Positions 29,945-36,641 of a stretch of DNA of 49,232 nucleotides are shown here, piece after piece (positions within the stretch are counted from its first letter, which is position 1; each line of letters starts with the position of its first letter). The notes under the pieces are model-generated. The model searched no databases. It worked only from the letters and a program-made list of their open reading frames with translations, and was not told where the DNA came from. Both the position numbers and the translations under genes were made by a program. Origin of the DNA: an uncultured Eubacteriales bacterium (GTDB lineage: Bacteria > Bacillota > Clostridia > Lachnospirales > Lachnospiraceae); assembly GCA_900315305.1 (NCBI GenBank), contig OMYS01000028.1, positions 1-49,232 of the forward strand, read 5' to 3'.

Positions 29945-32812
29945 TCACTGCGGATCCGGGAAATGCGACCAGTCCGCATTGACCTCGTCTCTGTGCAGTC
30001 CGATCGCGCGGTGCCCGATATACGCGTCCGCGTAGCGGCTGAAGCCGGTCAGTGCGTGCAGCGGGAAGCCGCTGAGCACGTCCGCCTGCACAAATTCCGC
30101 GCTTCCGTCGTCCGTCTCCGCAAAGCGTCCGCTCCTCTCATATTTTCCGACCTCCTCCGCGAGGTATGAGGGCACGCGAATTGCCATCGTGACGTCCTCA
30201 TGGTCAAAGGAGCGCTGGTGGCGGAGCTCCCCGAGGTAACAGAAGCCGTGCTGCAGCATCGCCGCGATATCGTAGCCGGCCGCGCTGACCGCCTCCTTCT
30301 TCTCCGGCGAATCACTCTCCCCGTACGACCTGATCTGCGCTGCCGTCAGCAGGTTCTTCGAGTAGGCGGCAATCAGAAGATTTGCCGTCTCATCCTTCCC
30401 GACCGCTCTCGCAAATGAACGGCGCAGGCACCTGCGGATCTCCTCATCTGCCCGGAAGTCATCCCCGTCCGAGATCCACGCGCTGTGGTTGTCCCGGATC
30501 GACCGGATGATGTCCGCGCTCGTCTCCCGGACGGCGGCCGGATTAATGAGGTCATCGAGATAGACCGTGAGCCGCTCAGACTTCTTTCCAATCTCATAGA
30601 AGCTGAAAAGACTCCCCGATGACGGGTTCGCCTTCGCCGCGGAGGCGACGAGATCGAGGTCACTGCGCAGCACGCGGTCCGCCCCGGCCAGAACCTCGGC
30701 ACAGACCCGGAGGGACTTCTCATTTTCATCGATGAGCGCCTGCATCACGTCCGTCAGCGTCTTCTGCAGGGAGGCCGCGTAGGCCGACTCGAAGACCTCG
30801 TGCTCGGATATACGGCAGACACTGCCGACGTACTCCTCGATCCGGCGCGATCCGGCTGTCGCGAGAAGAGAGGCGGCGGCCTGCTTCTCACGCGCCAGCT
30901 GGGACTGGACGCGCGGCCTTGAGCCGTACTCCTTCTCCATGTCCGCTCTTGTCTGCAGCTCGAAAATGAGGTTCTGCAGTGCCGGGATCAGTCCCTCAAA
31001 GGTCCCCTCGTCCTTCTTCTCCACAGCCCCGCGAATCATGTCGTCGTGCGTGAGGAACTCAAGCGCCGTCTCCGGCCCGTAGGCATTTTCCACATCGCGG
31101 ATCCGCTCATCGAGAGCCTTCTTGATCTCCGTCCCGAGCCTCGTGCGGAAATCCTCCGCCTCCACAATCTTCGCGTACTCGCCGAACAACTTGTCCGCAC
31201 GCTCACGCGTCTCATCCGTCCCGTTTTTGATCTGCGAGCGGACCGGCCACTCCGGACGGAGAAGGCGGGTCTGCTCATCCACGCGATTCGTCGCCATCAT
31301 ATCGAGCCCGTGGTTCCAGAGCGTCTCAAGTGACTGAAGACCCGCACTGAGAAGCGCGTCCCTCACCATGTCCGAGGTTGCCGCGCCCGCATGTCTCCGG
31401 AAATTCTTCCGGACGGCGTGCAGCATTTTCGACGCAAAATATGTCTCAGGCCCGACTGCGGACACATCGACGGCCGAGTAGCCGATCATCCGGTAGCCCG
31501 GATGGGCGGCTGTCTTCATGCCCGCCTGACGGATCGCCGACGGCTTCTCCGGGACGCCGGTCCAGTACTCAGAGCCGGTCGGTGTCTTTTTCGTCTCCGC
31601 CTCCGCTTCATTTGTGTCCGCGCCGGTGTCTGCATCCGCACTCCCGAAATCGTGCAGGAGATAATCCGTGAGGATATCCATTGTCTCCATTTTCGAAAGG
31701 AGCCGCACGGACGACGTCGATACGATCGTGCATTCGTCAAAGACCGGCATGCGGCTCTCGATCCATCCGCCCTGCCTCGTGTGCAGCCGGTACGTTCGTC
31801 CGTTATTTGCGAGGTTCAGATAGTAGTCGATCTCCTTGAGCGAGGCGTACGTATTCCGGTCAAGGATCCGGCAGGTCTGTGTGATACCCTTGATGCCCCG
31901 CTCCTCCATCAGCACGTCCGAGGTGTAGAGATAAGCCGATATTTTCGCAAATGAACCGATTTTCATGTCATCGAGGACAGCGCGGACAAGATACGCCGCG
32001 TCAATCAGGATGCCGCTTCCCGTTCCGCCGGCAAGCCCGGAAATGAGGACCACGCGGACGCTCGGCTCCTGCTTTTCATTTTCGTTCTTCGAGCTGCTGC
32101 GGACGACGCCCTGGCACGCCTTCTTGTATGCCTTCCGAACCAGTTTTGCGACTCGTTCGCGGAGCGTGTCATACCCGTCGCCCGCAAGAAGCATGAGACG
32201 TCCGATCTGCCGCATGCCCTGCGCGCCGTGACTGTCGAGCCGGATGTCCGGGAATCCGCTGTTGAACCACTCCTTCACGAACGGAGGCAGGTTCTCCTGC
32301 CGGTTCAGAAGGATGCCGCTCAGCGACTGGTCATAGAGGCAGAGCGTCTCCTCAAACGTCAGCGCGGGCGGATTCGGATTTACGGCTTCTCCCCTCGCCG
32401 CCGGTGCGGCCTGGTTCAGATCTCCGGCCGCGGCCTGATACAAGCTTCCGGCCGATCCCTTCATTGCCGATGCGGTCTGGTTCAGGCTTCCTGCCACATT
32501 CCTCGCCGCCGGTGCGGTCTGGTTCCCGGAAGATGCCGCCCCTGCAGCCCGCCCTTCGCCATCGGCCGTGTCCGCCTTCCCGCGGATCTGGCGGACAAGC
32601 AGATGCTCGTCCGTGTCAACAGCAAGAAAAGACGCGTTGCAATTGCGCGTCTTATGTTTCAAAAGATTGATGGTCTCGCAGCCGATGCCGCCGAGACCGA
32701 TATAGACGGTCGCCTCCGAGGTCGGATCCGCCGCCGATTTATATTGAGACAGCCCGTCCCGCGCGATGCTGAGACGGCTGAGTTTCATTTTCTGTGACTC
32801 TGTTAGTGCCAT
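29945..32812 (-). CDS. Tubulin-like protein (Tubulin_2 family), 955 residues
   Basis: The N-terminal GTPase part has the tubulin/FtsZ order of motifs: VYIGLGGIGCETINLLK (nucleotide loop, 36-52), SFLAVDTDEHLL (61-72, like FtsZ NTD), AQGMRQIGRLML (197-208) and VLISGLAGGTGSGILIDAAY (255-274), containing the GGTGSG signature. A low-complexity Ala/Asn/Gln-rich insertion with repeated SLNQTAS/LYQAA/LNQAAPAAR units (about 85-150) separates the first two from the rest. The long C-terminal half (about 400-955) is helical with no known domain. No transmembrane segment. Tubulin_2 proteins are uncharacterised bacterial proteins expected to bind GTP; polymerisation is unproven. GGGGAG lies before the ATG. 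It is not in an obvious operon. Confidence 0.8.
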   Translation of the reverse strand: MALTESQKMKLSRLSIARDGLSQYKSAADPTSEATVYIGLGGIGCETINLLKHKTRNCNASFLAVDTDEHLLVRQIRGKADTADGEGRAAGAASSGNQTAPAARNVAGSLNQTASAMKGSAGSLYQAAAGDLNQAAPAARGEAVNPNPPALTFEETLCLYDQSLSGILLNRQENLPPFVKEWFNSGFPDIRLDSHGAQGMRQIGRLMLLAGDGYDTLRERVAKLVRKAYKKACQGVVRSSSKNENEKQEPSVRVVLISGLAGGTGSGILIDAAYLVRAVLDDMKIGSFAKISAYLYTSDVLMEERGIKGITQTCRILDRNTYASLKEIDYYLNLANNGRTYRLHTRQGGWIESRMPVFDECTIVSTSSVRLLSKMETMDILTDYLLHDFGSADADTGADTNEAEAETKKTPTGSEYWTGVPEKPSAIRQAGMKTAAHPGYRMIGYSAVDVSAVGPETYFASKMLHAVRKNFRRHAGAATSDMVRDALLSAGLQSLETLWNHGLDMMATNRVDEQTRLLRPEWPVRSQIKNGTDETRERADKLFGEYAKIVEAEDFRTRLGTEIKKALDERIRDVENAYGPETALEFLTHDDMIRGAVEKKDEGTFEGLIPALQNLIFELQTRADMEKEYGSRPRVQSQLAREKQAAASLLATAGSRRIEEYVGSVCRISEHEVFESAYAASLQKTLTDVMQALIDENEKSLRVCAEVLAGADRVLRSDLDLVASAAKANPSSGSLFSFYEIGKKSERLTVYLDDLINPAAVRETSADIIRSIRDNHSAWISDGDDFRADEEIRRCLRRSFARAVGKDETANLLIAAYSKNLLTAAQIRSYGESDSPEKKEAVSAAGYDIAAMLQHGFCYLGELRHQRSFDHEDVTMAIRVPSYLAEEVGKYERSGRFAETDDGSAEFVQADVLSGFPLHALTGFSRYADAYIGHRAIGLHRDEVNADWSHFPDPQ

Positions 32813-32854
32813 AAAAGCTCAACTCCCCTGTGTCATATCAATGTACACAGAGTC

Positions 32855-32863
32855 AGTATACCA
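32855..32863 (-). promoter_or_regulatory. Extended -10 promoter of the tubulin-like gene
   Basis: On the minus strand TGGTATACT is an extended -10 (TG-n-TATACT). No clear -35 lies 17 bp upstream. Transcription would start about 35 nt before the ATG. Confidence 0.4.
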
Positions 32864-33086
32864 TCTTTCGCGGCAGACTGCGACATAAGAGTCGCTGGGT
32901 GTGTCCGCCCCACCCAGCCTTTGCCAGGGTAAACATACCTCTTGGCGTCCTTTTTCGGCCGCTTACCGGAAAAACTGAGACAGCCTGCCCTCCGGCGGAT
33001 ATACTGAATACAGAAGCTTCACTCTGAGCAATTATCAGTTCACGCGAATGAAAGCGGGAAATGCAAAACGGAAAGGAGATTTAGCG

Positions 33087-33470
33087 ATGAAGCTGCAGAC
33101 GATCGATCATGTGGTCATCACAACAAATAATCTGAAAGCGTGCCTTCATTTTTATGTGGATGTACTCGGCATGGAATGCGACACGGCGAATGGAAGATAC
33201 GCAGTAAAATTCGGCGATCACAAGTTTAACATTCACACACGGCCGGGAGAATTTCTGCCTGCAGCAGAAAAACCGACGCCCGGTTCGCTCGACATGTGCC
33301 TCATCATAAGCGGTTCTCTGGAAGAGGCAAGAGAGGAAGTTCTGAAAAAAGGATACCCGGTCGAAACGGAAATTCTGGAGAAACACGGCGCCCGCGGGAA
33401 TATGCGTAGCTTCTACCTGAGAGACCCGGACGGGAACCTGGTGGAAATCAGCTCCTATGGTGTCTCGTGA
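33087..33470 (+). CDS. VOC-family (glyoxalase/dioxygenase fold) protein
   Basis: A 127-residue protein; the ATG at 33087 has AAAGGAG 8 nt upstream. The first half IDHVVITTNNLKACLHFYVDVLGMECD carries the metal His (H8), and the end FYLRDPDGNLVEISSYG carries the metal Glu in LVEIS. Length and two beta-alpha-beta repeats are those of a single VOC module, acting as a dimer. It could be glyoxalase-like, or a fosfomycin/bleomycin-type resistance or epimerase protein; the substrate cannot be inferred. Monocistronic. Confidence 0.85.
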   Translation: MKLQTIDHVVITTNNLKACLHFYVDVLGMECDTANGRYAVKFGDHKFNIHTRPGEFLPAAEKPTPGSLDMCLIISGSLEEAREEVLKKGYPVETEILEKHGARGNMRSFYLRDPDGNLVEISSYGVS

Positions 33471-33502
33471 ACTACTCGGTCACAGAGTGGCCGAGCATCA
33501 AT

Positions 33503-33588
33503 CCAATGGTGCCAAATCCAATGGTGCCAGGTTCCGATAAAAAAAAAATAAACTTGTTTATAAAATCTTTATCGGAACCTGGCACCAT
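33503..33588. repeat. REP-like palindromic element with 21-bp arms
   Basis: An 8-bp core ATGGTGCC is repeated directly at 33505-33512 and 33521-33528. The second copy begins a 21-nt arm (33521-33541, ATGGTGCCAGGTTCCGATAA plus A) that is exactly complementary to 33568-33588 around a 26-nt AT-rich centre. A related sequence, TTTTATAGGAACCGGGTACC, lies near 35799-35820. It resembles REP/RAYT-type or terminal-inverted-repeat elements. No transposase is in the window. Confidence 0.75.
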
Positions 33589-33602
33589 AAAGAAAAATGC
33601 TG

Positions 33603-33655
33603 GTTGGTTTCGCGGGCTTACAGCCCGCTTTCCAAACCACCTGTTTTACGGGTGG
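33603..33655. repeat. Double hairpin downstream of ferritin (possible minus-strand terminator)
   Basis: GCGGGCT-TAC-AGCCCGC (33612-33628), extended outward by GGTTGG/CCAAACC, is followed by CCACC-N9-GGTGG (33637-33655). These lie between the REP-like element and the ferritin stop. On the minus strand they could terminate ferritin transcription, but no U tract is adjacent. They may belong to the same mobile repeat. Confidence 0.45.
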
Positions 33656-33675
33656 CGGCGGTTCATTTTATGGAA

Positions 33676-34188
33676 TTACAGAACGAGTGTCGGTGCCGCA
33701 TATACGCGGGTCAGAAGCTCCTGATTAAGCGCATACAGCCCCTTCGGATCTCCACCGAAAAGCTTGTACTTCTTGATCAGATCATCGGCATTTTTCTCCT
33801 CCTCGCCCTGCTCCTTGACGAACCAGTCGAAGCACTGCATGGTGCGGAAATCGTCGACGTCCTTTGCTGCCTTGTAAATGCGGTTGATCAGTGCAGTGAC
33901 GGCCTGCTCGTGCGCAAGACCCATCTCCAGCGGATCAAGTGCTGTCTTGTATTCCTTGTCCGGCTTCGGAACCTCTTCAAACGTGACATGCTCGCCGTTG
34001 TTAATCAGATAGGTTCTCATAAGCATGGCGTGATCGCGCTCTTCCTGCGCCTGAACATCGTACCAGTGTGCAAATCCGTCCAGCCCCAGATCATAATAAT
34101 AATTGGAAAAATCGAGATACAAATAAGCGGAATAAAATTCCTTTGTGACTTGCTCGTTAATAAGTTTGCTGACATTTTTATCCAGCAT
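33676..34188 (-). CDS. ftnA: Ferritin (non-haem iron storage)
   Basis: A 170-residue FtnA-type ferritin. Ferroxidase-site residues are recognisable: Glu17 in EQVTKEFYSAYLYLD, Glu50 and His53 in AQEERDHAMLM, and the later E-Q-A and E-Q-G-E-E-E helices (about 94 and 127-131). It oxidises Fe(II) and stores iron in a 24-mer cage. AGGGAGGG is upstream of the ATG. Single gene. Confidence 0.95.
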   Translation of the reverse strand: MLDKNVSKLINEQVTKEFYSAYLYLDFSNYYYDLGLDGFAHWYDVQAQEERDHAMLMRTYLINNGEHVTFEEVPKPDKEYKTALDPLEMGLAHEQAVTALINRIYKAAKDVDDFRTMQCFDWFVKEQGEEEKNADDLIKKYKLFGGDPKGLYALNQELLTRVYAAPTLVL

Positions 34189-34371
34189 GACAAAACCCTC
34201 CCTTTTCTTTCATTTTCTTCGTCCCGGGCTTTGTCGCCCGAAAGCTTATATCAAGGAGCATTTGGATTCTATCGTCCGGCACACTGCCATCCAGAGCAGC
34301 CGTAATCCAGTAACTCCTGCTCATATGATATTCCGAAAAAGATCCTGGTTCCTTCATCAGAACCGGATCTC

Positions 34372-34704
34372 TTATTTCCTGCAGATTGTATTTGCCAGAA
34401 TGATCATGACCGCGCAGTCTGCAAGAATCACACCCAGGCACACATAGGCCATATACGCCGGAAGGACCGCTTCGCCGACCGCCATCGCAAGAAGCAGAAT
34501 GGTTATGACGCTCATACCACCGCCCATGACGCGGCACAGCTTCTTTGTATCATACTTCTCCTGGTCTTCTCTGCTTGCGGTGTTGTATCCGGCGATCAAA
34601 TGCGCACCATGCCCTGAAAGAAGCAGGATGCTGATGCATGCGAACAGAACAATGATCACCCACAAAACCCAGTCCGGACCATGGCTGCTATCTTTCAATG
34701 TCAT
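34372..34704 (-). CDS. DUF3784 family membrane protein
   Basis: A 110-residue protein starting MTLKDSSHGPDWVLW (ATG at 34704). Three hydrophobic helices: WVLWVIIVLFACISILLLSG, MSVITILLLAMAVGEAVL and YVCLGVILADCAVMIILAN. The loop GHGAHLIAGYNTASREDQEKYDTKKLCRVMGGGM is the DUF3784 signature. Function unknown; common in Firmicutes as short membrane proteins. Confidence 0.75.
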   Translation of the reverse strand: MTLKDSSHGPDWVLWVIIVLFACISILLLSGHGAHLIAGYNTASREDQEKYDTKKLCRVMGGGMSVITILLLAMAVGEAVLPAYMAYVCLGVILADCAVMIILANTICRK

Positions 34705-34766
34705 ATCCTTGTATCTCTCCTTGCCACTGATGCGCTCCTGCATATGTAAACACACAAGGCTCTTAG

Positions 34767-35000
34767 TTACTGAGTCTCTGTGAAAAGCTCCGGTTCTGTA
34801 TCCAGAAGAATCTGTACAAGAACCTTATAGTCCAGATATTGCACATCATCGACGCCATCATGAATTTTCTGGGCGAGATGACTGCGATAATATATATCCA
34901 TCGCCTGCTCATAAGTGAGATGCTTGACTTTAGCCAAACGCGCAATAAGACGTTCTTCCAGACCTTCCTGATAATATTTTTCAAGAATATCTCCATTCAT
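34767..35000 (-). CDS. Small protein of the DUF3791/DUF3990 operon (third gene)
   Basis: A 77-residue helical protein (MNGDILEKYYQEGLEERLIA...AMDIYYRSHLAQKIHDGVDDVQYLD). The ATG overlaps the DUF3990 stop by 4 bp, so it is translationally coupled. No named family recognised. The Y/H/D-rich helical composition, and the recurrent position as the last gene of such units, make it a candidate antitoxin or regulatory subunit. Confidence 0.65.
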   Translation of the reverse strand: MNGDILEKYYQEGLEERLIARLAKVKHLTYEQAMDIYYRSHLAQKIHDGVDDVQYLDYKVLVQILLDTEPELFTETQ

Positions 35001-35485
35001 AGGATCACCTCATGCGAAGACCGGAATATCAAAAGTCCATTCACAGCAGACTGAGTGATAAAAGCGATCTGATCATAGGTCGGATACACACGGATCTCTT
35101 TCAATGCGCGGGCCTTATCCCAGATTCCACTATGGTACATGTCCACAACTCGAAACACCTTGTCATTAGCTACCTTACCCTTAATGACATCAAAAGATCG
35201 GTATCCCTCATCTCCGTCTCTGCACCGGCAAACGAAATCAATCCAAGTATCGAGGTCATCACCAAAATCTTTGAAAGCAAACCCCTCCAAATCTTCTTTC
35301 ATATCATAAAGATTCAGGATAGCTTTATCGCCGTCTTTTGCAAAACCAGCCTTGCGCCTGGCCCATTTTTCTGCCTGTTCTTTCACCGTTGTGACGTAAA
35401 AGCCACGGCCAAAATCCAGATTCCGATAGGAATGATAAACATCCGGATGATTGATAATCATATTTGAACCATGATAAACAATCAC
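34997..35485 (-). CDS. DUF3990 protein, predicted ADP-ribosyltransferase-like toxin
   Basis: A 162-residue protein. IVYHGSN (2-8) and LDFGRGFYVTTVKEQAEKWA (23-42) are the hallmark of DUF3990, which resembles the N-terminal strands of ADP-ribosyltransferase folds (YHGT and D-F-G-x-G-F-Y segments contacting NAD). The end TYDQIAFITQSAVNGLLIF (136-154) is also conserved in style. The start overlaps the DUF3791 gene and the stop overlaps the 77-residue gene, each by 4 bp. The family has been suspected to be toxin-like from such operons; enzymatic activity is inference. Confidence 0.8.
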   Translation of the reverse strand: MIVYHGSNMIINHPDVYHSYRNLDFGRGFYVTTVKEQAEKWARRKAGFAKDGDKAILNLYDMKEDLEGFAFKDFGDDLDTWIDFVCRCRDGDEGYRSFDVIKGKVANDKVFRVVDMYHSGIWDKARALKEIRVYPTYDQIAFITQSAVNGLLIFRSSHEVIL

Positions 35486-35697
35486 GCAGTCACCTCCCTC
35501 TCTTTCAGGTACTCCTCTATGTCCTGTACAATGTAGCTCGTGCTCTGCGTATGCAAAATATCGTAATTAGGAATTAAATATCGATCAAGACAGCCGCTCT
35601 TTTTTAATGCTTGATACACTTGCGAAGGTGCAACCTTCCATTGATCAGCACAGGCATGAATTATATACACAATAAACGAAAAGCAATTCTCATCCAT
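35482..35697 (-). CDS. DUF3791 protein, first gene of the DUF3990 operon
   Basis: A 71-residue protein: IVYIIHACADQWKVAPSQVY followed by QALKKSGCLDRYLIPNYDIL and HTQSTSYIVQDIEEYLKERE. This is the DUF3791 pattern, with a W-x-x-x-P-S-x-VY-x-x-L helix and a YD-x-LHT-x-S-x-x-YIV-x-DI segment. It commonly precedes DUF3990 in operons and is the natural antitoxin or regulator candidate. The promoter at 35759-35772 drives the set. Confidence 0.8.
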   Translation of the reverse strand: MDENCFSFIVYIIHACADQWKVAPSQVYQALKKSGCLDRYLIPNYDILHTQSTSYIVQDIEEYLKEREVTA

Positions 35698-35748
35698 CTA
35701 AATCTCCTGTCCACTGAGCCGCAAATCAACCCTTTTCTGACTCATATA

Positions 35749-35772
35749 CTGTATGCTGATTATACCATACAG
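35749..35772 (-). promoter_or_regulatory. Promoter of the DUF3791/DUF3990 operon with palindromic operator
   Basis: The minus strand has an extended -10 TGGTATAAT (TATAAT at 35759-35764). The palindrome CTGTATG (35749-35755)/CATACAG (35766-35772), with a 10-bp spacer, brackets the -10 hexamer exactly. This geometry suits autorepression by an operon product. Transcription would start about 55 nt before the DUF3791 ATG. Confidence 0.65.
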
Positions 35773-35894
35773 CCGGCTGCTATGCCTGTTCACAAAAATT
35801 TTATAGGAACCGGGTACCTGTCCACTCCCGAAATGATATCTCTGCCTCGTCCGATATGGTAAAATATGAATAGCAGCAGGAAATGGAGGTGCCT

Positions 35895-36596
35895 ATGTCT
35901 TACATTGAATTCCGTGCCGTTACCAAAGAATACCGCACAGGCGAAACGTCGATACTCGCACTTAACCGCGCGACTTTTCAGGTCGAAAAGGGAGAATTTG
36001 CGGTCATTCTCGGCGCCTCCGGTGCCGGCAAGACAACCGCGCTCAACATTCTGGGCGGGATGGACACCGCAACCTCCGGCGAGGTGATTGTCGATGGAAA
36101 TGACATCGCCGCCTGCAGCGCAAAGCAGCTGGTAACCTATCGGCGCCACGATGTCGGCTTCGTCTTCCAGTTTTATAATCTCGTTCCGAATCTCACTGCA
36201 CTTGAAAATGTAGAGCTTGCGGTCCAGGTCTGTCAGAATCATCTTGACCCGGCGCAGACTCTTGAGAAGGTCGGTCTTGGCGACCGCATGAATAACTTCC
36301 CGGCCCAGCTCTCAGGCGGCGAGCAGCAGCGTGTGTCCATCGCCCGGGCCCTGGCCAAGAATCCGAAGCTGCTCCTCTGCGATGAGCCGACCGGTGCGCT
36401 GGACTATGTGACCGGAAAGCAGGTTCTTCAGCTCCTGCAGGACACCTGCAGAAGGGACGGCGTCACCGTGCTCCTCATCACCCACAACTCGGCGCTCGCG
36501 CCAATGGCCGACCGGCTGATCCGGTTCCGGAGCGGCGAGGTAACAGAGATTACAAAAAATGACCATCCCCTGCCGATCTCCGAAATCGAATGGTAA
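35895..36596 (+). CDS. ABC transporter ATP-binding protein (MacB/LolD type)
   Basis: A 233-residue ATPase; the ATG at 35895 has GGAGG 6 nt upstream. Walker [10 protein letters not shown] (about 38-46), Q-loop [20 protein letters not shown], signature [15 protein letters not shown] (about 139-153) and Walker [13 protein letters not shown] (about 159-170). The VFQFYNL and PTGALD signatures place it in the MacB/LolD/FtsE group, which works with FtsX-type permeases. The permease gene follows 45 bp downstream. Confidence 0.95.
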   Translation: MSYIEFRAVTKEYRTGETSILALNRATFQVEKGEFAVILGASGAGKTTALNILGGMDTATSGEVIVDGNDIAACSAKQLVTYRRHDVGFVFQFYNLVPNLTALENVELAVQVCQNHLDPAQTLEKVGLGDRMNNFPAQLSGGEQQRVSIARALAKNPKLLLCDEPTGALDYVTGKQVLQLLQDTCRRDGVTVLLITHNSALAPMADRLIRFRSGEVTEITKNDHPLPISEIEW

Positions 36597-36641
36597 TCGT
36601 TTAGCAGAAGTCTCTTGAACAAAGAAAAGGAGATGACTGGT

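Noticed and set aside
33467..33724. 85-codon plus-strand frame after the VOC gene
   Set aside because: It runs through the palindromic repeat and hairpins and has no protein-like composition.
34178..34537. Minus-strand 119-codon frame overlapping the DUF3784 gene
   Set aside because: Frame-shifted shadow of DUF3784 plus intergenic sequence.
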